Assembly (NCBI RefSeq): GCF_900207585.1 | Contig: NZ_OAOP01000009.1 | Location: forward strand, 62,001 to 126,000 | Source: Bacillus oleivorans | GTDB taxonomy: Bacteria; Bacillota; Bacilli; Bacillales; JC228 | Direction of reading: 5' to 3' | DNA: 64,000 nt | Shown here: piece by piece, positions 1-7,992 of the stretch | How the letters are laid out: each line of letters opens with the position of its first letter | How positions within the stretch are numbered: position 1 is the stretch's first letter | Program-made: the position numbers and the translations under genes | Notes under the pieces: model-generated | Told to the model about the DNA's origin: nothing | The model's database searches: none | What the model saw: only the letters and a program-made list of their open reading frames with translations

Positions 1-57
1 TAAATTCTGAAAATTTTTAATTTTATTATAGAAGTAATGGACTTTAGGAGGAATAAC

Positions 58-438
58 ATGAGTATGAAACGAAAAATAAGTTTGTTGTATGTCCGCTTGA
101 TTTCTATATTGTTTATTGTTCAGGCCAGCTTCGGTATTTTTCTAAAACTTTATAAAGGTGAAACAGACGATTTAGTTCATAATGGCCTTCATGGCTTAAT
201 AGGAATAATCGGGATTCTTTCTAGTTTTGGGGAAAGTAAATTTGTAAACTCTCGAAAATTTTTATTGGGTTTTAGTTTGTTTTATACTAGCCTAGGTTTA
301 ATCGGATGGTTCTGGCCGAATCCTTTTGGTTTGATTCCACTCGGAGTAGCTGATAATGTTTTTCATATTTTAGTAGGTTTGTTGTCTTTCGCAGTTTACT
401 TAACACTGGGAGAAAGGAAAAACAGGGAGGAAAAATGA
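58..438 (+). CDS. DUF4383-like four-helix membrane protein
   Basis: This 126-residue protein is predicted to be an integral membrane protein with four hydrophobic segments at about residues 8-30, 40-57, 67-86 and 98-116 and a charged C-terminus. The paired motifs HNGLHGLIG (from about residue 41) and ADNVFHILVG, placed at the start of helices 2 and 4, are what I associate with the DUF4383 family, whose function is unknown. The ATG at 58 is chosen because AGGAGG lies at 46-51, six bases upstream. An ATG at 37 would put that binding site inside the gene. The next membrane gene starts directly after the stop, so the two are probably co-transcribed. The promoter lies outside or at the window edge. 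Confidence 0.75.
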   Translation: MSMKRKISLLYVRLISILFIVQASFGIFLKLYKGETDDLVHNGLHGLIGIIGILSSFGESKFVNSRKFLLGFSLFYTSLGLIGWFWPNPFGLIPLGVADNVFHILVGLLSFAVYLTLGERKNREEK

Positions 439-813
439 ATGGTAACAAGGATTATATTATGGGTCTTATTATCTGGAATTGGTATATACTTCATATCCTT
501 ACCTGATACGGGCCCGCGCTTAATCACCTTTAGTAAGGCACATGGACCTGGGATGGTAGATAGTTTAGGGATCTTATTGGTTATCTTAGGTTGGCTGATT
601 TTAGTGTTAGGAATATGGGGAAGCAGAAAAGAAATCCTTCAGTATAAAGATTCGAAAACATTTAGTGCAGTTTTAATCATAATCGGCTTGGCATATGGCA
701 TGATCTTTGCTTCAGTTTTTTCAGATTTTACTCTCTGGTGGGCAGTTGGGATTGTTATTCTTCTGTTGGTGCATCTATGGTGTATATCTATAATTCTGAG
801 AAGGGTGAAATAG
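439..813 (+). CDS. Hypothetical four-helix membrane protein
   Basis: I do not recognise this 124-residue protein. It has four predicted membrane helices at about residues 3-20, 38-60, 75-93 and 98-119 and a basic C-terminus (RRVK), so it is probably a small inner-membrane protein. Its start codon follows the stop of the DUF4383-like gene without a gap, and the binding site GGGAGG at 425-430 lies within the end of that gene, so the two are translationally linked. A strong hairpin terminator follows 30 bases after its stop. No catalytic motif is visible. Confidence 0.65.
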   Translation: MVTRIILWVLLSGIGIYFISLPDTGPRLITFSKAHGPGMVDSLGILLVILGWLILVLGIWGSRKEILQYKDSKTFSAVLIIIGLAYGMIFASVFSDFTLWWAVGIVILLLVHLWCISIILRRVK

Positions 814-844
814 TAGGGAAAAAGTAAGCAACAGTCCTTGTATA

Positions 845-878
845 AAAAGGGCTTATCCATTGCAGGATAAACCCTTTT
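845..878. terminator. Bidirectional hairpin terminator
   Basis: The inverted arms AAAAGGGCTTATCC (845-858) and GGATAAACCCTTTT (865-878) flank a six-base loop, with A and T runs on opposite sides. It sits between the convergent membrane-protein gene ending at 813 and the YdhK-like gene ending at 893, so it can serve both strands. Confidence 0.8.
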
Positions 879-892
879 CGTGTTCATAAAAT

Positions 893-1480
893 TTACTCAA
901 CAGGTGAAAGTTCACTTTCAGTTACCCATTTATGGTTTTTCACTTCTTCTCCGCCAGTAGCAGGTGTGTAATCGACCATATATACCGCCATTTGCTCGGC
1001 AGAATCAATGACGGCTGTAGCCCCTTCCATTCCCTCCATATGGCTAGCTTTAAGAACTACTTCATCTCCAGGTTTAAATGGTTCCTCGCCAGCATCTTGA
1101 AGCTCTTCATGAATGACCCATTTATGATTTTCAACTCTTTCACCGCCAGTAGTAGGAGTGTAAGAGACAGCATAGACGGTTGTATCATAGACACCAACAA
1201 TTGTTGCAGTGGCACCCCTCATACCTTCCATATGATCAGTCTCGAGAATTGCCTGGCTTCCCACCTCATAGGCTGGATTTTCGGCTTCTTGTAAACCTTC
1301 AGGAACTTCTCCCGAGCTGGAATGGTTCATATCGCCATGGTCACCATGATTAGTTCCTTCACTTTCCTCCGAGTTTTCCATATCCCCTTGGTCCATACTT
1401 TCATCATCGGTGTTCGCACAAGCTCCAAGGAATAAGAGCAGAGCAATCATAAATGATAGTCTGGCTACGTTTTTTAACAT
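893..1480 (-). CDS. ydhK: YdhK-family lipoprotein with two DUF1541 repeats
   Basis: The product is a 195-residue predicted lipoprotein. A basic N-terminus and hydrophobic stretch end in the lipobox LGAC near residue 20, so it should be anchored outside the membrane. An acidic, Met/His-rich linker (HGDHGDMNHSS) follows. Then come two copies of a DUF1541-type domain, each starting HMEGM-GATA and ending NHKWV. YdhK in Bacillus subtilis has this same double domain; its function is not established to my knowledge, though the Met/His-rich parts would suit metal binding (inference). The start at 1480 is chosen for the lipoprotein signal and the upstream AAAGGAGG; the open frame runs 31 codons further without a binding site. 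An unusual inverted repeat lies about 100 bases upstream. Confidence 0.85.
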   Translation of the reverse strand: MLKNVARLSFMIALLLFLGACANTDDESMDQGDMENSEESEGTNHGDHGDMNHSSSGEVPEGLQEAENPAYEVGSQAILETDHMEGMRGATATIVGVYDTTVYAVSYTPTTGGERVENHKWVIHEELQDAGEEPFKPGDEVVLKASHMEGMEGATAVIDSAEQMAVYMVDYTPATGGEEVKNHKWVTESELSPVE

Positions 1481-1580
1481 ATAGATTACCTCCTTTGTCG
1501 TTTGAAAATAGCATATAAAGAAAATGTGCAGAAAATATGGAGAAACTTGAAAAGGACTAAAATATAGCTGCAATAATCTG

Positions 1581-1620
1581 TTTACCCATTTACTGTTTTT
1601 TTATCCTTTATGGGGGTAAA
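1581..1620. promoter_or_regulatory. Spaced inverted repeat upstream of the YdhK-like gene
   Basis: TTTACCCAT (1581-1589) and ATGGGGGTAAA (1610-1620) form an inverted repeat with a 20-base gap rich in T. It lies about 100 bases upstream of the lipoprotein gene start. It could be a protein-binding site or a weak hairpin. The ACCC/GGGT arms loosely resemble CsoR-superfamily sites, but the gap is much longer than in the boxes at 59361 and 60020. Confidence 0.3.
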
Positions 1621-1651
1621 TTGAATTTTACTTTAAAATTTTAAATTAAAT

Positions 1652-1692
1652 AAGCGTTATAAATCTGTAATAATAAGGTATAACGCTTTTTT
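1652..1692 (-). terminator. Hairpin terminator of the HAD hydrolase gene
   Basis: AAGCGTTATA (1652-1661) pairs with TATAACGCTT (1679-1688). It lies directly after the stop of the minus-strand HAD gene. The longer T run is on the plus strand, but no plus-strand gene precedes it, so minus-strand use is more likely. Confidence 0.55.
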
Positions 1693-1698
1693 GAATTT

Positions 1699-2388
1699 TT
1701 AAAACTCTAGAATCTGATATAACTCAGGGAGTTCCTTGATTTCATAGGTGGGAATCATATCAGTATGGTTCGGCTTTCTCATTGGATTAAACCAGCACGT
1801 ATCCAGACCGGCTAAATATCCGCCTTTTATATCCGAACTTAAGGAATCACCAATGATTAAACCCTGTTCTGCAGAAAAATCAGGAATTCGTGCAAATACA
1901 TAATCAAAAAACTGCTTCATAGGCTTTTGATAGCCGGTATCCTCTGAAACAAAATTATCTTTAAATAATGGATGCAGTCCTGAATTTTTAAGACGTTTAT
2001 ATTGAGTTTGGGAAACTCCATTCGTTACAACGAATAAATCATAGTGATCTTGTAGTTTTGAGATTAACTCGAGTGCCCCGTCTATCAGCTGATGGCCCTC
2101 TTCTAAGTATCGGCGATAGTTTGTTTCTATCAAAGCCCCATCTATCTCTATACCGTGCTCTTTAAATAAAAGGGAAAAGCGGGTATTCACGACTTCATCC
2201 CGATCTATTTTTCCATCTTCATAGGCTTTCCAAAGTGATTGGTTTATTTTTTGATAATCTACTTTGATTTCAGGAGTTAACTGTAAATTTTGATCCTTGA
2301 AAAGGGATTGTAAGGCTGTGTTTTCCGCGGCGTTAAAATCAAGTAAAGTATCGTCTAAATCAAAAAATAAAGTTTGGTATTTTTTCAT
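1699..2388 (-). CDS. HAD-superfamily hydrolase, YjjG/YfnB type nucleotidase
   Basis: This 229-residue cytosolic protein has all HAD phosphatase motifs. Motif I is FFDLDDTLLDF (residues 8-18) with the nucleophile and acid/base aspartates. Motif II is the VTN segment near residue 122, motif III the lysine in QKPMKQFF, and motif IV GDSLSSDIKGG. The length, the helical cap after motif I and the sequence DEVVNTRF fit the YjjG/YfnB branch, which dephosphorylates non-canonical pyrimidine nucleotides in Escherichia coli. The substrate here is inferred from family only. GGAGAGGTG lies upstream of the ATG. It is a single-gene unit, divergent from the ECF sigma gene. Confidence 0.85.
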   Translation of the reverse strand: MKKYQTLFFDLDDTLLDFNAAENTALQSLFKDQNLQLTPEIKVDYQKINQSLWKAYEDGKIDRDEVVNTRFSLLFKEHGIEIDGALIETNYRRYLEEGHQLIDGALELISKLQDHYDLFVVTNGVSQTQYKRLKNSGLHPLFKDNFVSEDTGYQKPMKQFFDYVFARIPDFSAEQGLIIGDSLSSDIKGGYLAGLDTCWFNPMRKPNHTDMIPTYEIKELPELYQILEF

Positions 2389-2560
2389 GGGGCACCTCTC
2401 CGTTCTCTATTTTCTTCTAGTATAGCAAACTTTAAATAACATCAACTTTTTCATATTGAGCTTTGAAATATTAGAGGATTTTCTTTTATTCTATTCAAAT
2501 ATACTTGTATAGTTTATTATCAGATGGACTTAAAGAATACATGGGAAACGGGGTAAAAAA

Positions 2561-3244
2561 ATGGCTCAAAATGCTTCACAAACGATTCCTCACTATTATG
2601 ACTTATATCGATATTGTTCAATGTTAACAGGAACAAGGTGGGATGGTGAGGATTTGCTGCAAGAAACGATTATTAAAGTACTAAATCGGTTTTCGAATCT
2701 GGAACAGGCCAACATTTCAAAAGCGTATCTCTTTCGTATCGCTACTAATACCTGGATTGATTATTGTCGTAAAAATAAAATCAATGTTGAATTATTTGAT
2801 GAGGGTCTTCATTCTCTTGAAGATAAAACATCATTACATATAAGAGAATCAATCGAAAGCTTGGTTCACCATTTACCTCCGAAAAGTGCAGCGATTATTC
2901 TGCTCGTTGATGTATTCCAATTTACAGCGAAAGAGACAGCTGACATGCTTGGTGATATGAATGAAGGGGCTGTTAAGACAGCGGTGCGGAGGGCAAGGCT
3001 GAAGTTGGCAAATGTAGAACGGGATGTAAAACATCAAGTTAACCAAAAAGCTAATGAAATCAATATTCACAGGCTAATTTGTGAATTTTCTGATGCGATT
3101 CGGACTCAAGAGCCCTTTGCCATTGTGGAGGCATATAAAGCACTTCAATCGATTGGTGTGCAAGTGGAGCGTAAGAAAGCAGCAAATCGCATATTTTTTA
3201 CCTTTACAGACCCTGAAGGAAATATATTAATGGTTTCAAATTAA
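2561..3244 (+). CDS. ECF-type RNA polymerase sigma factor with C-terminal extension
   Basis: The 227-residue protein is a sigma-70 family regulator of the ECF type. Region 2 is visible at about residues 12-75 (ED-LLQETIIKVL, then AYLFRIATNTWIDYCR). Region 4 lies at about residues 105-155 (LPPKSAAIILLVDVFQFTAKETADMLG, then VKTAVRRARLKL). About 60 further residues follow, ending in FTFTDPEGNILMVSN, which is not part of a minimal ECF factor. No anti-sigma gene is adjacent, so the extension may control activity, as described for some ECF groups with C-terminal domains (inference). The binding site before the ATG is weak (GGGG). Confidence 0.8.
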   Translation: MAQNASQTIPHYYDLYRYCSMLTGTRWDGEDLLQETIIKVLNRFSNLEQANISKAYLFRIATNTWIDYCRKNKINVELFDEGLHSLEDKTSLHIRESIESLVHHLPPKSAAIILLVDVFQFTAKETADMLGDMNEGAVKTAVRRARLKLANVERDVKHQVNQKANEINIHRLICEFSDAIRTQEPFAIVEAYKALQSIGVQVERKKAANRIFFTFTDPEGNILMVSN

Positions 3245-3320
3245 AAAGTTGATTTTTATGTTTCTTTTTTGCGTATTTTGACGTTTATATTGTGACTGAC
3301 TATTTAGAAAGGAGAATTCT

Positions 3321-3395
3321 ATGGGGGCAAAAATTAAAAACAAGATTTGGTGTAACTTTATTCATTTTTATGATTTGGAGAAGGAGGAAATTTAA
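3321..3395 (+). CDS. Putative 24-residue leader peptide
   Basis: A short open frame of 24 codons (starting MGAKIKNKIW, ending DLEKEEI) has a strong binding site, AAAGGAG at 3308-3314, well placed before its ATG. Its stop codon TAA overlaps the ATG of the VOC gene by one base, and the VOC gene's own binding site AAGGAGG lies in its last codons. This layout suggests translational coupling. The peptide has no recognised family. It could instead be the remnant of a longer gene. Confidence 0.45.
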   Translation: MGAKIKNKIWCNFIHFYDLEKEEI

Positions 3396-3784
3396 TGATA
3401 AAAATTGGAGCTGTGTTTATACCTGTTATTGATGTTGAAAAATCAATAGAGTGGTATAAAGATAAACTAGAGTTGGAACACGTAGGAACATGGCCAGAAA
3501 ACACGGGAGCTGATTTTTATTTTAAAACCGAGAGGCAATATTTGACCCTAGTTAAGGTGGAAAAGAAACAGCCGATGGAATTTACTGCTAACCCTAAATA
3601 TCAAAACCCTTATTTTAATTTTACAACTAATGATTTAGAAGCTTATCATAAAAAGTTGCAAAACAAGGGTGTAGACGTTACAAAAATAGAAGATCACGGT
3701 CCAATCGCAGGGTTCGATTTTTATGATCTTGATGGGAATAAGTTTGGAGTAATAGTGGATAAAGATGATTACGAAAAACGCTGA
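3395..3784 (+). CDS. VOC (glyoxalase/bleomycin-resistance fold) family protein
   Basis: This 129-residue protein has the VOC beta-alpha-beta-beta-beta fold twice. The N-terminal half is FIPVIDVEKSIEWYKDKLELEH. The C-terminal half ends FDFYDLDGNKFGVIV, the usual DPDGN-like closing strand of the family. Members act as metal-dependent lyases, dioxygenases or antibiotic-binding proteins, and the substrate cannot be told from sequence. AAGGAGG lies just before the start. The start overlaps the stop of a 24-codon upstream ORF. A hairpin terminator begins at its last codons, so this is the end of the unit. Confidence 0.8.
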   Translation: MIKIGAVFIPVIDVEKSIEWYKDKLELEHVGTWPENTGADFYFKTERQYLTLVKVEKKQPMEFTANPKYQNPYFNFTTNDLEAYHKKLQNKGVDVTKIEDHGPIAGFDFYDLDGNKFGVIVDKDDYEKR

Positions 3785-3814
3785 ATTTGGCTTAGCCATT
3801 TTCAGCATTTTTTT
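3780..3814 (+). terminator. Hairpin terminator after VOC gene
   Basis: GCTGAA (3780-3785) pairs with TTCAGC (3801-3806), with GGC/GCC pairing inside the loop and a run of seven T from 3808. The left arm overlaps the stop codon of the VOC gene. Confidence 0.85.
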
Positions 3815-3894
3815 ATTAATATGAAGTCTAAATTTAATCGAAATGAAATATATTGATTATAAATGATTGAAAATGAAAGAAATTGATTGATTTA

Positions 3895-3908
3895 TGAAAA
3901 CGCTTAAG
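3895..3908 (+). promoter_or_regulatory. Candidate cre (CcpA) site and FruR operator region
   Basis: TGAAAACGCTTAAG at 3895-3908 matches the catabolite-responsive element consensus TGWAANCGNTNWCA except in its last two bases. Just upstream, 3850-3890 holds repeated TGATT/TGAAA half-sites (ATTGATTATAAATGATTGAA and ATTGATTGATT), which could be FruR operators. The position, about 120 bases before fruR, suits carbon-catabolite control of the fructose operon. Both assignments rest on consensus matching only. Confidence 0.45.
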
Positions 3909-4027
3909 TTATTATTGTGTCAAAGAAAAGTTCCGCATCAATAAATTAATAATATTTAGAGGTAAACAAAAGAGTGAATGAAATTGACTGTTTTGTAAGC
4001 AGTTAATTAATCTTAGGAGGAAATACG

Positions 4028-4780
4028 ATGCTAACGGAAGAAAGACATCGGATTATTCTAGAGCTGCTAGAGGCAAAAAAAATAGTAAGAATCCAGGAAT
4101 TAGTTGAAGTTCTGTCTTCTTCAGAGTCAACGATTCGGCGTGATTTAAGTCAATTGGAGAGAAAGAAAAAGTTAAAACGTGTACATGGAGGCGCTTCTTT
4201 ATTAAATCAGAAGAAAGAAGAGCTAAGTATTGATGAAAAGTTAACGAAAAATCTGGAAGAGAAAGACCAGATTGCAAAGTATGCAGCTACGTTGATAAAA
4301 GATGGGGATTGTATCTATTTGGATGCAGGCACTACAATCAATCAAATGATCCATTACATTTCTGCTCAGGACCTAACGGTCGTAACGAATGGATTAACTC
4401 ATTTGGAGCAGCTGTTAGCTAAGAATATTAATACCTATCTGGTTGGCGGATGTATAAAGCAAAAAACAAGAGCACTTATTGGCCATGGTGCAATTGATAG
4501 TTTAAGTAAATATAGATTTGATAAAACTTTCTTAGGAGTTAATGGGATCCATATTGATTACGGCTATACTACGCCTGATCCGGAAGAGGCAGCTGTAAAA
4601 GCGATGGCCATTAACTTGGGTCAAAATGTATTTGTTCTTGCGGATCAAACCAAATTTCACGAAGTTACTTTTTCGAAAGTGGCAGATTTAGAAGAGGCAA
4701 CCATTATAACAAATGAGACAGACCCTGAAACTATTGAAGAGTTTCGGAAAAAAACAAACATCGAGGTAGTTACAGAATGA
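4028..4780 (+). CDS. fruR: Fructose operon repressor FruR (DeoR family)
   Basis: The 250-residue protein begins with a DeoR-type helix-turn-helix at residues 1-57, including the family signature ESTIRRDLSQLERKKKLKRVHGGA. The DeoRC sugar-phosphate sensing domain follows from about residue 75 (DAGTT, TNGL, VGG, GAD-like motifs). It should repress its own operon and respond to fructose 1-phosphate, as known for FruR relatives. TAGGAGG precedes the ATG. The gene overlaps fruK by four bases (ATGA), and fruA follows, which fixes its identity within the large DeoR family. A cre-like site lies upstream. Confidence 0.93.
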   Translation: MLTEERHRIILELLEAKKIVRIQELVEVLSSSESTIRRDLSQLERKKKLKRVHGGASLLNQKKEELSIDEKLTKNLEEKDQIAKYAATLIKDGDCIYLDAGTTINQMIHYISAQDLTVVTNGLTHLEQLLAKNINTYLVGGCIKQKTRALIGHGAIDSLSKYRFDKTFLGVNGIHIDYGYTTPDPEEAAVKAMAINLGQNVFVLADQTKFHEVTFSKVADLEEATIITNETDPETIEEFRKKTNIEVVTE

Positions 4781-5694
4781 TTTATACATGTACGTTAAAT
4801 CCATCTATCGATTATAAAATCGAAGCCAATGAATTACACATAGGGATGTTAAACCGCCCGGAGAAGACAGCCTTTTATCCGGGAGGGAAAGGAATCAATG
4901 TTTCATTAGTTTTAAAGAACTTAGATATCCAAAATATAGCGCTGGGATTTGTTGGCGGTTTTACAGGAGATTTTTTAAAAGACTGCCTAAAAAAGAAGGG
5001 AGTACTTTTCGATTTTATCGAGCACAATGAACCAACAAGAATTAATGTCAAAATAAAAACTAATTTAGAAGAAACAGAGATTAATGGGAATGGGGCTTAT
5101 ATTTCCAAAGAAGCAGAAGATGAATTTTTATTAAAGATGAATAGCTTGACCAAACATGATTATTTGATCATTTCGGGCAGTATCCCTTCTTCAGTTTCTA
5201 ACAATATCTATGAAGAGATAGCAAAAATCTGCATGAAAAAAGAAGTACCTTTTATTGTAGATATTTCCGATTCTTCTTTACTGGATCTTTTAAAATATCG
5301 GCCGTTTTTAATCAAGCCAAACCAATATGAACTGGGTGAATTGCTTGGAATAGAAATCAATTCTAAAGAGGAAGTGATAAAGGCTGGAAAAGAATTAGTG
5401 GAAAGCGGTGCAGAAAATGTCATCGTTTCAATGGGAGGAAATGGAGCTATTTTTATCAATCATGAAATGCGGGCCTATGCAAAAGTACCCAAAGGTGATG
5501 TTAGAAGCTCTGTTGGTGCAGGTGATTCTACTGTTGCAGGTTTCCTTGCTTCTTATTTGAATAATAGGGACGTTATGGAAGCATTTCGTTATGGGGTTGC
5601 GTCTGGAACTGCTACAGCCTTTTCAATGGATTTATGTAAAAAAGATGAAGTTGAAAACATATTCCCGCAAGTAGAGATTGAAATATTACAATAA
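4777..5694 (+). CDS. fruK: 1-phosphofructokinase
   Basis: This PfkB-family kinase of 305 residues phosphorylates fructose 1-phosphate to fructose 1,6-bisphosphate in the cytosol. It shows the N-terminal signature TLNPSIDY, the substrate-binding glycine motif PGGKGINVS at residues 35-43, and the catalytic anion-hole motif GAGDS near residue 247 with the base aspartate. The length is normal for FruK. Its start codon overlaps the fruR stop (ATGA), with GAGGTAG inside fruR as binding site, so it is translated in coupling with the regulator. fruA lies 12 bases downstream, completing the pathway from import to glycolysis. Confidence 0.95.
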   Translation: MIYTCTLNPSIDYKIEANELHIGMLNRPEKTAFYPGGKGINVSLVLKNLDIQNIALGFVGGFTGDFLKDCLKKKGVLFDFIEHNEPTRINVKIKTNLEETEINGNGAYISKEAEDEFLLKMNSLTKHDYLIISGSIPSSVSNNIYEEIAKICMKKEVPFIVDISDSSLLDLLKYRPFLIKPNQYELGELLGIEINSKEEVIKAGKELVESGAENVIVSMGGNGAIFINHEMRAYAKVPKGDVRSSVGAGDSTVAGFLASYLNNRDVMEAFRYGVASGTATAFSMDLCKKDEVENIFPQVEIEILQ

Positions 5695-5706
5695 GGGGGC
5701 AAAAGG

Positions 5707-7584
5707 ATGAAGATTACTGAATTGTTAAAGAAAGATACGATTCTTTTAGATTTAAAGTCTAGTACAAAACTGGCCGTTATTGACGAATTAGCTGATGTCC
5801 TTGATTCAGCTGGGAGATTAGCAGATAAAGAGAAATTTAAAGAGGAAATCTTGGCGAGAGAAGCTCAAAGCACAACAGGCATTGGTGAGGGGATCGCAAT
5901 CCCACATGCAAAAACCAGTGCTGTTAAAGTGCCTTCGATCGCATTTGGAAGATCGAAGGCGGGAGTGGACTATGAAGCTCTAGATAATCAGCCAAGCCAC
6001 TTGTTTTTTATGATTGCTGCCAGTGAAGGCGCAAACAGTGATCATTTAGAGACGCTGGCCAGGTTATCTTCAATGCTTATGGATCTATCGTTTAGACAGC
6101 AGTTGCTGGATGCAAAAACGGCCGAGGATGTCCTCACAGCGATAGACGAAAAAGAAAAGGAAAGGTTAGCTGAAGAGAGCGGGGATTTTGAAGGGATGAA
6201 TGGCAGGAAAATTCTTGCCGTAACGGCTTGCCCAACAGGAATTGCTCATACGTATATGGCGGCTGATGCATTAAAGGCAAAGGCTAATGAATTAGGAATC
6301 GAAATAAAGGTCGAGACGCGTGGTTCAGGCGGTGCAAAAAATGTCTTAACAGCTGGCGAAATAAAGGATGCGGATGCCATTATTGTTGCAGCTGATACAA
6401 AGGTAGATATGGATCGCTTTAAAGGGAAAAAGGTTATCCAGGCGGGAGTGGCTGATGGAATCCGCAGACCTCAGGAATTAATTGAGAAAGCGCTTAGTGA
6501 AAATGCTCCGATTTATAAAGGCGGAGATGGCAAGTCACAAGATGAACCAGCTGGAGAAACTTCAACTAATCAAAATGCATTTTATAAGCACCTGATGAAT
6601 GGGGTATCACACATGCTTCCATTCGTTGTAGGCGGAGGTATTTTAATCGCTATCGGATTTATTTTTGGTATTACTTCTCATGTGCCAGGTGATGAAAATT
6701 ATAACCGGTTCGCTGAGGCATTAAATACGATTGGCGGCGGTAACGCATTTGGGCTCATGATTCCGGTTCTCGCAGGGTTTATTGCGATGAGTATAGCGGA
6801 CCGGCCGGGGTTAGCTCCAGGTATGGTCGGCGGTTTCATGGCAGCGCAAGGCGGATCTGGGTTTTTAGGTGGTTTGATTGCAGGTTTTCTAGCGGGATAT
6901 GTCGTGATTCTCCTTAAAAAAGCATTGCAAGGCTTACCGCAATCATTAGAAGGTATTAAGACCATTTTGCTTTACCCAGTCTTGGCTATATTTATTTCCG
7001 GTATGGTGATGTTTTTTGTAGTGGATAAGCCGGTAGCAGCATTTAACACGGCACTAGGCGAATGGCTGGCAGGTATGGGAACAACCAATGCAGTCATACT
7101 AGGATTGATTCTTGGTGGTATGATGGCGATTGATATGGGCGGTCCGATTAACAAAGCTGCCTATACATTCGGTATCGCAATGATTGCAGATGGGGTTTTA
7201 ACACCACATGCGGCGATTATGGCCGGAGGAATGGTTCCGCCGCTAGGAATTGCATTAGCAACAACATTCTTCCGCAGAAAATTCACAAAGCAAGAACGGG
7301 AAGCAGGAAAAACGAATTATATTATGGGTGCATCGTTTATCACGGAGGGAGCGATTCCTTTTGCGGCAGCTGACCCAGGTCGTGTGATTCCTTCAATTGT
7401 TATAGGTTCAGCAGTAGCAGGTGCCCTATCTATGCTTTTCGAAATTGGATTACCAGCCCCTCACGGCGGCATATTTGTTATACCTCTCATAGAAGGGAAC
7501 CCATTCTTATACGTGCTCGCAATCTTAATAGGAGCAGTCATTACGGCTATCCTGTTAGGGGTTTTAAAAAAGGAAGTTAAATAG
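5707..7584 (+). CDS. fruA: Fructose PTS transporter EIIABC
   Basis: The 625-residue protein imports fructose and phosphorylates it at C1. It is a full fusion. EIIA occupies about residues 1-145 with the phosphorylated His67 in IPHAKTS. EIIB occupies about 165-265 with the active Cys175 in TACPTGIAHTYMAADAL. The EIIC membrane domain runs from about 290 to the end with around nine helices, including the GGPINKAAYTFG and TEGAIPFAAADP motifs of fructose permeases. GGGGG lies seven bases before the ATG. It is the last gene of the fruRKA operon and is followed by a terminator. Confidence 0.96.
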   Translation: MKITELLKKDTILLDLKSSTKLAVIDELADVLDSAGRLADKEKFKEEILAREAQSTTGIGEGIAIPHAKTSAVKVPSIAFGRSKAGVDYEALDNQPSHLFFMIAASEGANSDHLETLARLSSMLMDLSFRQQLLDAKTAEDVLTAIDEKEKERLAEESGDFEGMNGRKILAVTACPTGIAHTYMAADALKAKANELGIEIKVETRGSGGAKNVLTAGEIKDADAIIVAADTKVDMDRFKGKKVIQAGVADGIRRPQELIEKALSENAPIYKGGDGKSQDEPAGETSTNQNAFYKHLMNGVSHMLPFVVGGGILIAIGFIFGITSHVPGDENYNRFAEALNTIGGGNAFGLMIPVLAGFIAMSIADRPGLAPGMVGGFMAAQGGSGFLGGLIAGFLAGYVVILLKKALQGLPQSLEGIKTILLYPVLAIFISGMVMFFVVDKPVAAFNTALGEWLAGMGTTNAVILGLILGGMMAIDMGGPINKAAYTFGIAMIADGVLTPHAAIMAGGMVPPLGIALATTFFRRKFTKQEREAGKTNYIMGASFITEGAIPFAAADPGRVIPSIVIGSAVAGALSMLFEIGLPAPHGGIFVIPLIEGNPFLYVLAILIGAVITAILLGVLKKEVK

Positions 7585-7595
7585 ATTATTAGTAG

Positions 7596-7630
7596 AGACA
7601 CAACTTTAGATAGAGCTGTGTCTTTACTTT
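7596..7630 (+). terminator. Terminator of the fructose operon
   Basis: AGACACA (7596-7602) pairs with TGTGTCT (7617-7623) and is followed by a T-rich stretch. It lies 12 bases after the fruA stop. Confidence 0.75.
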
Positions 7631-7720
7631 TGTTTCGGGGTTATATTTTGTCGGATTTACGGACCTGTATTTTTGGTGGAACTCGGCAAATATTCTGTTT
7701 TTAAGGTGAATGGCAGAGGA

Positions 7721-7963
7721 TCTATCGGTTAAAATATAGTTCCATCGGTCAAAATCGTTTTTTACGATTCAAAATCCTGTTCTATGGGTCAAAATCAGGT
7801 GTCTATCGGTCAAATAATCGATTCTATCGGTCAAATCTGATATTCTATCAGTCAAAGTAGATTTCTACGGGTTAAAATCCTGTTTTATAAGTATAAACTA
7901 GGTTCTATGAGTCAAAAACCTGCCCTATCAGTCAAAATCGGTCTCTACAGCTAAAATCCTAAT
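7721..7963. repeat. Twelve degenerate 20-21 bp tandem repeats
   Basis: The stretch between fruA and the kinase gene has no gene but contains a regular degenerate repeat. Units begin at 7721, 7741, 7761, 7781, 7802, 7823, 7844, 7864, 7884, 7904, 7924 and 7944. The consensus is TCTATCGGTCAAAATC, with ATCGGTCAAA the best kept part. The spacing of 20-21 bases equals about two turns of B-DNA, so all copies would face the same side. There are no unique spacers and no cas genes, so it is not a CRISPR array. The role is unknown. Confidence 0.85.
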
Positions 7964-7992
7964 TATAATACCATCTAAATAAAGATTAATTT

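Noticed and set aside
7721-7963. CRISPR array
   Set aside because: Units are contiguous 20-21 bp degenerate repeats without unique spacers, and no cas gene is present in the window.
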